Origin: Aurantiochytrium sp. KH105
Taxonomy: Eukaryota; Sar; Bigyra; Thraustochytrida; Thraustochytriidae
Direction of reading: 5' to 3'
DNA: 64,000 nt
Assembly (NCBI GenBank): GCA_003116975.1
Contig: BGKB01000120.1
Location: forward strand, 186,001-250,000
The translations under genes were made by a program, and so were the position numbers. Each line of letters opens with the position of its first letter. The stretch's first letter is position 1. Shown one piece after another: positions 1 through 10,612 of this stretch. Under the pieces are notes generated by a model. The model searched no databases and was not told the origin of the DNA. It was given only the letters and a program-made list of their open reading frames with translations.

Positions 1-1
1 G

Positions 2-133
2 AGCGAGGCTCTCGAGGCCGCTCGCGGCATGACCGAGACGAAGACGCCGCGTTCATGGCGCCGGCAATGGGCAGATGAGGACCTGCGAACAGCATGTCGA
101 GTCATCTTGCATGTCGACGCGCTGACTCGCTAA
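2..133 (+). CDS. C-terminal end of an unidentified protein (partial)
   Basis: The frame is open from the left edge of the window and stops with TAA at 131-133, giving the last 43 residues of a protein. Its codons favour GAG, GCC, CTC, CGC and GTC, like the well-supported genes here, and base composition becomes AT-richer straight after the stop, as expected of a 3' end. The peptide is mixed basic and acidic (it includes Arg-Ser-Trp-Arg-Arg and Trp-Ala-Asp-Glu) with no motif I recognise. It could be chance open frame, so confidence is moderate to low; the upstream contig would settle it. Confidence 0.4.
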   Translation, partial: SEALEAARGMTETKTPRSWRRQWADEDLRTACRVILHVDALTR

Positions 134-1493
134 TTTGATCAATATAAGCATTCAAAAATGGATGGTTTGCACTGCGCGAGGCGCAATTCTTCGTATGCTC
201 GTTAGCAAGGTAGCGAGCGGTCGATCTACGGGCCGTGACAACGGGGGCGGAGAGCCTCACGATCATATTTTTCTCTATCAATCCTTGAACGAATTTGGTC
301 TCGCAGACTGTAGATGGCTATCGTCAATCTATTTGCGGCAAGAGAGCGCTCCTCTGTACCTTTTCGATTTTTTTCCATGTGAGCCTTGCTGACATGACAA
401 AGGCGTGCAATGTGCAATTTTTCTCAGTGTATATGTGTATGTGTTTTACCTGTTTGCCTCCCGTTCGGCGTGGGAGCTGTAGTAGATTGGCATCTCTCGT
501 CTCGGTCTGGCAGCTTTGATCCGAATGGAACAGCCTCTCGACAGCATCTACAATATTTTATAAATTTGCCTGTTCGGCAGCAGTTTTTCAGCGCTTGACT
601 TTCTTGAGAAGGAATCAGTGTCGAACAACAGACCAAAAGTGTGTTGCTTCGAATGAACGAAATATTATTATTTGTTTTCAAGGTAAATCATTTTAGTGCG
701 AAACAAAAAAGCAGGCTTTCGTTTTGTCTTGTCAGCGGTGCCTTGCTTTAAGGTGAAGAAGCAAGGATGGCAAAGAATTCTTCTGTTTTTCTGTTGTTCA
801 TGACGACTTGCTCTTTGTTGCAACCCCAATTCTTTTCGTCTGCACGTTGACTCTTTTCTAGATAAAGACGTCGTCGGCCTTCCTGCCGCCAGTGCTTCTA
901 CTCTTTTTTGCCCACGCTATCTGCTATGCCGGAGTTCTTTTTATTAAAGAAAAAAAGAAAGTCCGGATCAAGGTTTGATTGTCGTGGTAATTGAACTTTC
1001 TTCCCGTTGGAGCTGGGCTGGCCTCATCACTTTGGTCTTACTGTCCATTTTACACCTACCCAAACTCTTTACAACTCTTACTTTGAAGCCACTGAGCCCT
1101 ATCTGCTTCGAACTTCGAAGGGTCTACTGCATGGACACAGTGCATATCCACCCCTTCTCTTGTGCATGCAGGTGCGTGCGTGCATCTGCATTTCTAGCAC
1201 CATCTCCGGAAACTCTGCTCACTGCAGTTATTCACTTCTCCTACCTAATTTTCGCTCTAGGCCTGGGCTACTTTGAGAAGGATCCAAAAACGATGGTCAA
1301 ATGTGCGCGGGTGGTGACGAAATTGCCAGAGTAAATGGGCTTCATTCCGAGACCGTAACGGGTAAGTTTAGAAAAGCCTTCAGCAAGCGTCCATCTAGCG
1401 GTCACCCGCGAAAATTGCAACGCGCCGCACCACGCCGGTGTCTTTCGCTCTCGCCGAGGCGCGAAGCTGCCGCGGCGCGCAGACAAACCGCAA
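134..1493. other. Intergenic DNA between the partial gene and the hydroxylase
   Basis: This stretch is noticeably AT-richer than the flanking genes and carries T-rich and A-rich runs, for example near 930-960. The open frames on both strands are short, with no recognisable domain and no splice-linked coding pattern. GC content rises after about 1380 on approaching the hydroxylase gene, so the right part is probably its promoter and 5' leader. I see no RNA gene. Confidence 0.6.
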
Positions 1494-2540
1494 ATGCTTT
1501 TCGCGGTAACGCTCACCCGCTCGCCCTCCCTCTTGCTCTCACCCGCCGCTCGCAAGCTCGGTCGCTCGCAAGTCTGTAGCGAGGAACTCGGCGTCGTCAT
1601 GGAGCTGGGCGGGAAAGAGAAGAACAAGAACAAGGAGAGATACCTTGACGCGTCGAGCAAATCAACAGGGTTCGCCCGAAAGGTCAGAGCGACGCGCGCT
1701 GTGGCGCTGGCCGCACTGGTGGCCTGGGCGGCCCACGCAGATAAGGCGGACGCGTCGTTGGCCCAGATCTGGACGTGGCTACGTGCAAGGTGGTGGTTCC
1801 AGCACGACTCCTTTGAGCCTGTCTGGGCGACGGTGTGCTTTGCAACGTGGCTCAACTGGTTTACGGTGGTCGACAAGTATCTGCCGTCATGGAAAGCGTA
1901 CCTGATGAAACCGAATCAGCGCAAGGTTGACTATCACACAGGCGTACCTTATACTTCTGGAGCGGTGTACTTGGGACTTATAATGGGCTATGACATGTTC
2001 TTTCCGCGGCGACAACTCCCAATGCAAGGTCCGGAGTCTGCGGCAAGGGTCGCTCTAGGAGTGATTGCTGGCCTCTTTCTCTATGACTTGATTTTTTTCC
2101 CAATACACGTGGCTATGCATCGTATCAAAGCATTGCGGTCGCTCCATGCTCGACATCATTCTGCAGCAGCACTTTATTCAACCGAGGTACTGCGACACTC
2201 TTTCGTGGACGGTAGCTTGCAGGTGGGGACTAACATTTTCGTACTCAACGTGCTCGGATTACATCCATTCACACGCATGGTGTATAATGCAGTGATCACG
2301 TACATGCTAACGGAAATCCATGCTGGATTCGACTGTCCATGGATGCTGCACCGCGTGCTCCCGGCGGGGTTACTGGCAGGGCCTGTCCGACATGAGGAGC
2401 ACCACGCCACAGGTCGAAGGTACTTTCAGCAGTTTTTTTGCTACCTTGATGACTACTTTTTCCCAGAATCAAGCACTCCGTCCAGCATGGAAAGGGTGTT
2501 GACTCGGAAGGGGACTTTAGAGTGCACGAGTTGTTCGCAT

Positions 2541-2624
<84 letters not shown>

Positions 2625-2663
2625 TCGTCCGCGCACAAGGACGCACAGAGGACATGCTCTTAA
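1494..2663 (+). CDS. Fatty acid hydroxylase / sterol desaturase superfamily membrane protein
   Basis: This is a probable di-iron membrane oxygenase of the fatty acid hydroxylase (sterol desaturase-like) superfamily, acting on a lipid or sterol substrate I cannot name. The 389-residue reading has the histidine clusters of that family in order: HVAMH at about 205-209, HARHH at 218-222, a lone His in EIHAGFD at about 276, and HEEHH at 300-304. They are interleaved with hydrophobic segments, the expected metal-ligand layout. The C-terminus carries a pure alanine tract encoded by 27 GCA repeats just before the stop. Two ATGs are possible: 1494, used here, which adds an Arg/Ser/Leu-rich leader, and 1599, which begins with a short hydrophilic N-terminus. 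The 1599 start is quite possible. The gene converges on the Get3-like gene with only 60 bp between stop codons. Confidence 0.85.
2541..2621 (+). repeat. (GCA)27 microsatellite encoding poly-Ala
   Basis: A perfect run of 27 GCA triplets lies in the hydroxylase reading frame and encodes 27 alanines near its C-terminus. Frame is kept on both sides. Pure repeats of this kind change length easily. Confidence 0.95.
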
Positions 2664-2723
2664 AGTGCTGTAGGAAGCGATTCCTCACCTCACCTCTCTC
2701 TTCCCGCCCACCCCACATTCCTT

Positions 2724-3968
2724 TTATGTGGCAGATGTGGCAGCTTCTGACTCTTTGACCGGGAATGGGGCGGCCGTCGCCTGAAGCGCAGGTGATACCT
2801 TTGCGCTTGCAGACATGAGAAAGCGATCGAGGTGTTCCTGACCAGTCGGTTCGAATGCCAGCTCTTCGATCCCAAAGACACGATGCGTTGCACCGTGGGT
2901 GCTCAGAAGGGCGGCAAGATACTTTTTTTGCGTGCGCGCGCGCGCCTCGCAGAGCGCCAGGGCGACTGCGGCCGGATCAGGCTCGATGCGACGCGTCTTC
3001 AATGGCCTTGTCGAGGTGCCCAGGTCCTCTGTAGTGCCCGTAGCGTGAGCAACGCCATTGGACGCTTGATCTTTATCATTATGATGTTTGATTGTTGAAG
3101 TTGCTGAATTGTCAATGTCGGAGGCGAAGATCTCGGGAAGGAGCTTGTTTACAATCATGACGTGAGAGTCGACCTTGGCGGTCTCGAGCGAGGAGACCAG
3201 GCGGCCTGTTTCGAGCACGCTGAGCGACTCGGCGATGCCAACGCAGACAAACGTGCAGACGTCGCCGTCTTGAAGGAGAGCACGAAGCTGCTGAATGCCT
3301 TCTTTGAGTCTTCGAAGTTTGGCGGCAACCTGTTCGCTGGCGAGCGGCTGGGCTTGCGCTGACCCAGCGCCACCAAAGAACATGGATGCCATTGCAATAT
3401 ACCCGGAAAGTTTGACTTTCCATGACTCGAGTCGCGAGATGCCGATTTCGAGAACGCGGGGGAGCTGCAGCATTTTGAGAGTGTGGCCTGTTGGTGCAGT
3501 GTCAACGACCAGCTTGTCAAAGCGCTCGTGAAGCGATTTTTCTGTTTCGAAGAGCTGCATGAGCGAGACGGCCTCGTCAATCCCGGGGAGACTGCTAAGC
3601 CATTCGTGGGCCTCTTGAAACGCACTGCTGATTTGTGCGTCGAGGCTTTGTTGTTGTTGGTCTTGTTGTTGCTGTCCTTGCTGGTTTGCGTGCTCGCGCA
3701 GAAAGCGTTCGAGACCCTTGGCTGGATCGGTTTCGACCGCCCAAAGGTTGTCGTAGCCGGGCACGCGCCCGATTTCCTTGCCAACGGGTGCGCAAAGAAC
3801 GTCGCTCAGGTTGTGCGCTGGGTCCGTGGAGATGATGAGAACGCGCTCATGCGTCTTGGCAAGGCCGACTGCCAGGCTCGCGGACACTGTCGTCTTGCCC
3901 ACGCCGCCTTTGCCCCCCACAAAGATGAATCGCTGGCGCTCGACCTCGTCGAGCAGGCGTGGCTGCAT
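2724..3968 (-). CDS. Get3/ArsA-family ATPase lacking the CXXC zinc motif
   Basis: This is an ArsA/Get3-family P-loop ATPase; cytosolic Get3 delivers tail-anchored proteins to the ER. From the ATG at 3968 the protein has 414 residues. It has the deviant Walker A GKGGVGKTT (about 19-27), switch I DPAHNLSD (49-56) and switch II DTAPTGHTLK (156-165), all close to Get3 consensus. A Gln-rich insertion sits at about 96-107, and a hydrophilic insertion at about 285-330. The conserved block before QKKYL normally contains two cysteines (CXXC) that bind zinc at the dimer interface. Here only Cys340 remains and the first position is Leu. CXXC loss is known for organellar plant paralogues, so this may be an organellar or divergent form rather than canonical Get3. 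The frame extends upstream of 3968 only from non-ATG codons; an upstream exon cannot be excluded. Confidence 0.88.
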   Translation of the reverse strand: MQPRLLDEVERQRFIFVGGKGGVGKTTVSASLAVGLAKTHERVLIISTDPAHNLSDVLCAPVGKEIGRVPGYDNLWAVETDPAKGLERFLREHANQQGQQQQDQQQQSLDAQISSAFQEAHEWLSSLPGIDEAVSLMQLFETEKSLHERFDKLVVDTAPTGHTLKMLQLPRVLEIGISRLESWKVKLSGYIAMASMFFGGAGSAQAQPLASEQVAAKLRRLKEGIQQLRALLQDGDVCTFVCVGIAESLSVLETGRLVSSLETAKVDSHVMIVNKLLPEIFASDIDNSATSTIKHHNDKDQASNGVAHATGTTEDLGTSTRPLKTRRIEPDPAAVALALCEARARTQKKYLAALLSTHGATHRVFGIEELAFEPTGQEHLDRFLMSASAKVSPALQATAAPFPVKESEAATSAT

Positions 3969-4640
3969 GGTGTCTTTGAGCAAGCGAAGCGGGGCAGCCG
4001 GGCGCGTAGATGCGCTCTCGAGCAGACTCCACGTGGTCGCGCGCGGGCTCTCTTTGGCGCTGCTTCGAGTCCGCAATCTCCAGTTTCCGCGATGCTAGCG
4101 CCATCATTATGGTACAAGGAGGTGCGTGTGTCTCAAACGTAGTACTTCTAGTAGGGACTTAGGGAAACGCTGCTACTTGAGACATCGGAGACTTCAGAAG
4201 CTCGGTAAGCCGTCGACGAGACTTTGCTTCTTTGGAAACCATCACGAAGCAGCTCTCATTTGCACGCCAAGAAGTGGTATAGCGATTGCAATGCTCTTTG
4301 ATTGACACGAAGTTTCAAAGAACAAAACAAGGCAACCTCGAAAATGCTTCGTTTGCGCATGGTCGTTTTATGGTGCACTCAGCCACAGATTCGCTGTTTG
4401 GTCAAAATGAGAACACATGAACGAAACCTCATGAGAATCTCATTGGCAGTAGGCCTAGGCCTACTACCAAGAGAAGAAGTAATCAACTCGAACAAGGCAG
4501 TTATAAGTCAGTTTGCATTGCAATGGCCCGTTATAGATTCTCCCAAGGACGAACGACGCAGCCGGTGCAAGTAAGTCAAAGCAACGCATCCTATGCTGTT
4601 GCTATTCAGCTTGGTCTTGCTATTGATGAATGAATGACAT
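3969..4640. promoter_or_regulatory. Upstream region of the Get3-like gene
   Basis: This moderately AT-rich stretch lies 5' of the minus-strand ATPase gene and presumably carries its promoter. It contains a perfect 18-nt palindrome at 4448-4465. There is no other gene signal; the open frames are short and without family features. Confidence 0.4.
4448..4465. repeat. Perfect 18-nt palindrome
   Basis: AGTAGGCCTAGGCCTACT reads the same on both strands and is built from two overlapping TAGGCCTA cores. It lies about 480 bp upstream of the Get3-like start. It could be a dimeric regulator site or chance; no function can be assigned. Confidence 0.6.
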
Positions 4641-4926
4641 AAAGGATGCATTCTCTCCGATTATCTCTTGCTCGCGCGCACCGCTTTCCCCGGCCGCTCA
4701 TTCTATCTTTCCAGACATTTTCCAACCGAGACCTTATTTTCCTGCTCGCGACACAAGCAGAAGTTGCTCTCTCTAGTTGTCGAAGTGCCCGGCCTTCAAA
4801 GTCAGTAGTCTCTAACTCTGAATCCGCATGCCGAGAAAAATCCTGTCCTCATGCCTTTTCCTCGAGGCCAAAATCAGAATTCCTCAACCAACATCAAAAC
4901 CACCATGTCAACACGAGTGCGGTCGC

Positions 4927-4929
<3 letters not shown>

Positions 4930-4966
<37 letters not shown>
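4930..4966 (+). repeat. (CAG)12 microsatellite outside any clear gene
   Basis: About twelve CAG units follow a GCCAA sequence. No convincing gene model includes it, although coding-like sequence starts about 120 bp downstream. Confidence 0.85.
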
Positions 4967-5083
4967 TAATGGGTAAGATCCGCAAATTCGATATCGCATC
5001 ATGCGTGACGCCCATCGGTCGGTCGACGTCACCTCGCGGTCACTCACCATCGTCATCCCCATCATCGGCGCCCGATCTTTCCT

Positions 5084-5308
5084 GAGCAAGAGCCTCGTCG
5101 CGAGAGATCCACGGCAGCCAAGATCACGGTCATCGTCGAGCGGTCGCAGCGGGATCTGGCTGGCATCATCCAGCACGCAAATGAGGCCTCGAAGCGCTGC
5201 GAGCTCGCGACCTCGGCGAGCCGCGTCACCAAGATCGCCGGCGGCTCCCGCCCGTGCGTGGCCGTGCACCGCGCCCCGTCCGGTTGCACCGCTCCGCGCC
5301 GTGATTGA
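5084..5308 (+). pseudogene. Coding-like segment, possible exon or gene remnant
   Basis: The frame from 5084 to the TGA at 5306-5308 uses codons typical of the real genes here (ATC, GTC, GAG, AAG, GCC). It encodes an ordinary-looking amphipathic stretch, including an ITVIVERS segment and an ASKRCELATS segment, unlike the Pro/Arg/Ala noise around it. I find no good ATG, no partner exon and no known family. It may be an exon of an unrecognised gene, a decayed copy, or chance. Confidence 0.2.
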
Positions 5309-6474
5309 CCAGCTAGGCCTCGAGCCTCGTCGGCGTCATTCGGTGGACCAAAGCGGTCGCCGTCGGTCAAAGGAGCGCGAGTTTTATTTTCTTCTCGATT
5401 TTCGCCGACAGGCGTCACGAGCCAGAAGGAACAAGAAGAAGAAGAAGAAGAAGAGGAAGCAAGGGCGCAGAAGCCACAAAGAAGAATCGCCGAGACTTCC
5501 GCCGCTGTTGCTGCTACCAGTGATGGTGAACGTGGATACCGTCGGCCTTGTCTGCTTTTTTATTTGGCACGAGCAACCAGGCAAATGCAAGCAAACAAGA
5601 AGGATTTATGGAAGGTCCCAAGCGTAGACAGAACGCATACGGGACTCCGCAGCATTGATCGGGAAAAGCGCTCTTCTATCTCCCGACGCGCCAGGGCGCG
5701 ACGAGGAAGAGAGGCTCGTCAAGTTCGCCCGCGCGCGCGCATGGCGCGGCGTCTTGTGCGGCCTATTCTTTCCGCAGCGGCCAGCTGCGCTGCGCGCGAG
5801 GGCTGGTCCCCCACAGCGCGGCCTTCGCAGAAGCTGGGCGAGAAGCTAGCGCGGACAATTGGCGCACCTCCAGCTTTCGCTTCTAAGTCCCAGCGCTTCC
5901 ACGTCGCTGCGGGGCGCCTGCACCGTCGGTAAATTCGCGGCTTGCTGTTTCCTCGCGCAGGGGCCGCGCACTGCAGCCGTCCGTCCCGCGCCAGGCCCCG
6001 TCCTCGCGCGCTTTTGTACGGCGCGTCGGCCCGCCGCTCCCCGCCCACGCCCGCCTGCTCTGCAGCCACCTGCGGCGAGCCCGCTGCCCGCCTGGCTGCC
6101 TGTCCGTCCACCCGTCCGTCCACCCACCGCCACTCGTCCATCCATCCGTCCATCCATCTCCATCCACGCATCCACCCACTCCGTTTCCGTTCTCCCTTTA
6201 CCCCTCCCTCTCCCTACCTGCGCAGCGCGCCTTGGCCTCCTAGGTCGCGGGAGAAAGGCACGGAAGGAGGAGGTCAGGCTGGCCTCCCGCCGGGATGCGG
6301 CCCCTCGAGCCGCCGGCGCGGGATGCGGCCCCTCGGGCCGCCGCCTCCGCTCGTCTCGTCTCCTCTCCACTCGTCTCCTCTCGACTAACCTGCGCTCGCG
6401 CCTGCACTCGCGCTCGGTAGCGGCCACAGCTCGAGCCGCGCGCGCGAGAGCGGGAACGAGCGAGGTGTAACGAC

Positions 6475-6493
6475 AGCTAGCTAGCTAGCTAGC
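6475..6493. repeat. (AGCT)n tetranucleotide repeat
   Basis: Nearly five AGCT/GCTA units in tandem form a self-complementary tract. Shorter AGCTAGCT-type pieces recur at about 31920 and 49625, and a GCTAGCTCGAGCTAG piece near 38458. Confidence 0.85.
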
Positions 6494-7765
6494 GATAGCG
6501 AAGGATGCTTGTGCGGCGTCTTGCGACGAGCAGCGTGGCGTCGCGTGGCGTTGCGTGGGCGTCGGCCCGGCAGCGGCCGCGCGCGGCTCCACGCGCGTGG
6601 CCCTGACGAGCTGTTCCTGTGCCGCCGTCGAACGGAGGCAGAGAGCGGGCGCGCGGGAGCGAGGGAGAGCGCGGCGAGTGGTGTCGCGGGAGGCGTTGAG
6701 AGACCAGACAGGCACGCGGCGGCGCGGTGCACCTCGGAAGCAGCGCTCCGTCGCCGCTTGGGTGTAAAGAAAGCAGCCAGCTTTTCGGTGTGGAGACACT
6801 GCGGGTACATTAGCTTTCGGTATTCGCGGGCGGCACACGCTGTGGGGCCGGGGCGTGGCGCGACGGTCCGCAGCGGATGAACTTCCTAATCGCCGCTTGC
6901 CGCGCCTGCGTTCCCGCGGTCTCGAAAATTTACGCCGCTACCACCGCGCGCTGCTGCTGCTGCTGCAACTGCTTCCTGGCTGCCGCATCTGGCTGCTGCT
7001 GTTTGGACGTCGTGTGGCTGACCCTGACACGTCGCGTGTCCCGCGTATCGACCGGCCCCCGCGTTCTTCTCCTCGCGCCTATGAATGCATACATACATTT
7101 ATAAAATACATACGACTGGCTGTCGCTCGCGCTTCGCTCCACCTCGCTCCACCTGGCCTCACCTCGCCTCGTGTCGCGTCGCCGGAGCTGGTGTCGCGGC
7201 CGCCGCCCTGACGCCGCCGCAGTGGCTAGCAGCGAGCTGCCAGCTGGCTGCGGCTCGCAACGGCTTGCACTTGCTGCTGCCCAGCGCCGGGTTCTCGGCG
7301 TCCCTCCGTAGAACCAGGCGACTGAAGAAGCAAAAGCTGGAGGGCCCTGCTGGCCGGCGGCCCGCCTGCGCGCGCCCTCTGGCGTAGGAGGGCGGCCGGG
7401 GCTGGCAGTTCGCGCGCGCGAAAAAAGTCTCCCGAGCGCCGCGTGCTGCGCGCGCCCTGGCTTCCCACACGCATCGTAGAGAAGCTACCGAAGAAGCTAC
7501 CGACGCTTTCTAGCTTCTCCGGCATCCCCTGCTAGCCCCACACCCGCGCGTTTTTCCCGCTGCGGCGCGCTGAAACTGTGCCGACCAGCACTCGCGCCGC
7601 TCCTCGCTCCACCTCACTGCTCCCCCGCCCCAGAGAGACGACGGGAGAGGCGAAGGGCACGGTTGATAGAGGAGAACGGGAGGAAGGGAGAGGAGGGGGG
7701 GGGGGGGGGCGACGGAGATGCAGCGCAGCACATCGCTGCGCGAACGAGCCTGCCTGCCAGCCTGC

Positions 7766-7768
<3 letters not shown>

Positions 7769-7822
<54 letters not shown>

Positions 7823-7832
7823 GGCCAGCCAG
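7769..7832. repeat. CCAG tetranucleotide array
   Basis: About 16 CCAG units, perfect for the first dozen and then with a single CCGG variant. It is the longest tetranucleotide array of the 5-10 kb block. Confidence 0.9.
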
Positions 7833-10029
7833 TCTGCGCTGGCAGCACTCGATCGATTGCCACTGACAAAGCCAGGCCAAACCTTTCTGAAGGCCGACCG
7901 GCCGGCAGGCATGCACGCATGCGGGCGGGGAAGCAGGCTCCAGGCTTCGGACCGTCAACGACCCTCCCATCACCCTCCGCCGACGCTTTGCCCCTCTGCA
8001 TCCTTTCCACAGCGGCGCCGCATAAAGGGCAGGCCAAGCAAGAACTGCGCTGCGGGGTTCGAGGCGGAGACAAAGAGGGCCCAGCGTCAGTCGGCTCGGT
8101 CTGCGCTGCGGGGCGGCTAGCTTCTGCATAAACCGACGCGTGCTTCCCCGTGAAGCCTGGTGCTTTCCCTGCCTCAGCTTTTCTTCCCCTCTCCCTGAGC
8201 ATGCTGGCTGGCGTCTGGATTCCTTCTCTCCACTCTCGCTCCCACACTCGCTTCGCTTGCTCGCCCGCCCGCTCGAGTTATCGAACGCACGCGCGCAGTC
8301 CCTTTGTCCCGGCCGCAGCCCGGTTTGGCCTCGCCTGACCTCGCTCGCTCGCCGTCGAGACGCGGTGCTGCTTGCTCGTTGAGGCGCGACCTCGACGCTG
8401 CAGCTGCCGCTGCTCGCTCTTTCGACGGACGCGCGACGGCTGAGGAAGCCGCCGCGAAGCAAGTCAGCGGCGGGCGCTCGCCTGCTCGCCAGCCTGGTCT
8501 CCAACGCCGGCCCGGGCTCGCCGCGCAGACCCTCTCTGGGCCTTTCCTTTGTCTTTCTCCGGTCCTTCGCTCGACTCGAGACGCGCGGAGAGAGGCGAAG
8601 AAGAGCGAGGCGAAGCGAAGCGAAGCGAGGCGCGGCGCGGCGCTGTGCTGTGCTACGCGCTGTGCTTCTCGCTGCTTGCCTGTTCCTTGTGCGCCTTTCT
8701 TTCTTCTCTCTGACGCTGTTCTTTCCCCCCCCCTCCCCACTGCGCCGCGAAAAAAAGAAAGAAAAAGGTAGTGGAGGAGGGTGGTGTGGGGGGAATAAGG
8801 CCGCCCACGCAGCTCTGCCGCAGCAGCCGGTGTTTGCCTCCGCTTCCAGAGGCGGAGGCGTTCCCGCGCGTCAAAACGCCGCCACGCTCGGGTGAGAGGC
8901 CAGCGGCGGCGGCCTGGGACCTCCCTCTGGTCTCCCCTCGCGCGCCTCGTGCGCCCTTCCGCAGAGCCGAGGAGAGAGAGATACAGAGAGACACAGACCT
9001 CGCTCGGCGCCTTGCTGGTCGCTCGCTCTCTCCGCTTCTTTCCTTCTCTCTTTATTTCTTTTATTCTTTCTTTTATTTTTTCATCCGGCCACCTCTCTGG
9101 CCTCGCTTCTGTCCAGAATGCCAGCCAAAGGTGCGGCGAGACAACTCGCTGCGGGCGGGAGCTGCGGGGCTTGGCCGCCCCGGGGCGACGAAACGGACAC
9201 CGCCCACACCCCACACTGCTCCTGCCTCCGCCGGACTGGCCCCCTCCGCGAAGCAGGCGTCAGTAGCTGCGGGGCGCGCGGCGGCGAGAGGCGGCTTTTC
9301 GTACCCCGCAGCGGATCTGTGCGAAAGCTGGAGGCCGGCGGATTGGAGCGGGAGGAAGCCGCAGCTTCTCTTGGACGCGCGCAGCTGCTCCGGCCGCCTC
9401 CGCCTCTTTCTTTCTCCCGCGCGCTGCTCTGCGCTGCACTGCCCTGCTCCCCCTGCGCCCCCGCTCGCGTCTCTCGCCCCCGGGGCTTGCCTGCCTGCCC
9501 CGCCTGGAGCCGCTAAAGAGCCACTGCGCGAGTAGCCGCGCAAGCCTCCGAGAACCCTCCCTTCAGGCAGGCAGGCAGGCAGGCAGGCTCCGGCAGGCAA
9601 GTAAACAAGCAGGCTTAAAGGAAAGGAAAGGCATGCGAGCAAGCAGGCCAGCCAGGTGCTGGTCGATCCGCCAGGCGGGCGGCGGCCATCCGGCTGGGCC
9701 GCCGGCAGTGTGGCTGGGTAGGAGGCGGGCGACGGCTGAGCGAGTGAGTGAGTGAATGGGTGGGGGAGGGCGAGAGGGAGGAAGTGCTGCGCGCCCGCTC
9801 TTGCTGCGCTTGTCCGGTGGCGGCCCTCGCGCCCGCAGCCGTAGGTTTTGGTACCCACAGTGCGCCTCCGGGAGAAGCTGCTGCTCAAGACCGGACGCCC
9901 CGACGGAAGCAAGGGGGCGGGAGAACAGGAAGCACGAGGCCAAGGCAGGCGGGGCGACGCGGAGAAGCAAAACCAAAACCCAAACTCCAAACGGACGCCA
10001 GCGCGAACAGCTCGAGCGCCCGCGTAGAC

Positions 10030-10077
10030 CATCCAGACAGGCAGACAGACAGAGAGACAGATAGACAGACAGACAGC
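10030..10077. repeat. GACA/CAGA tetranucleotide array
   Basis: Imperfect GACA array with GAGA and TAGA variants. The same unit recurs as a purer array at 31487-31532 and briefly near 56008-56025. Confidence 0.85.
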
Positions 10078-10612
10078 CGGCCGAGCGCAGCGCAGCCAAG
10101 GCCAGCCAAGGCAAGCCTCGACCAGCAGAAGCCGGCAGCCAGCCCGCCCGCCAAAAGCCGTGGGGCCAGGGGAAGCAACATCGCCTCGCACGCGCGCGGA
10201 GGAGAAGCAAAGGCGGGTAGCCTGCAGCTAGCCAGACTCAGACCTCGCGCAAGCAAGAGCTCGAACGGGCCACCTGGTAGGGACGCTCCTGCTTCCCCCA
10301 GAAGCAGCTAGCTCCCTCGCGCCGCGCGCCACCCCTTTCCCTTCTCCGTAGCCAAGCAGCGAGCGAGCGAGCTCGAGCGCGTCGCCGCCTAACCCGCACC
10401 TGGGCGGCCCGAGGGCAGCAGCGAGCGCCCCGAGGAAGCTACCCCCAAAGGAGCCGGGGAAAAAAGCTACGTGCTTTCGCGCAGATCCAAAGACCCCAGT
10501 CAGGGCATCCGGAAACGCGGCCCGAGGAAGCGGCCCCGCACCAAGCCAAGGGCTGATATCGCGCGGCAAACCCGTAACCGCACCACAACAACAAAGCAAA
10601 AGCAAAGTCACG

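Larger units (their letters stand above)
5309..10612. other. Gene-poor GC-rich block leading to the first AP2 gene
   Basis: About 5.3 kb of very GC-rich, strand-biased low-complexity DNA. Open frames exist in nearly every register because stop codons are rare at this composition; their products are Arg/Ala/Pro/Ser-rich with no domain. It contains (AGCT)n at 6475-6493, a G run at about 7695-7709, CCAG repeats at 7769-7832, GGCA repeats near 9565-9588 and GACA repeats near 10030-10077. The last part is probably the promoter and long 5' leader of the AP2 gene at 10613. I see no convincing gene. Confidence 0.6.

Noticed and set aside
2845-2860. GGTTCGAATGCC resembling a tRNA B box
   Set aside because: It lies inside the Get3-like coding sequence, with no A box or cloverleaf around it.
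7769-7832. Regular repeat array considered as a CRISPR-like or structured array
   Set aside because: It is a simple 4-bp microsatellite with no spacers.
8174-9214. 346-codon minus-strand frame in the 5-10 kb block
   Set aside because: Extremely Arg/Ala/Ser-rich low-complexity product typical of stop-poor GC-rich DNA; no domain or splice support.
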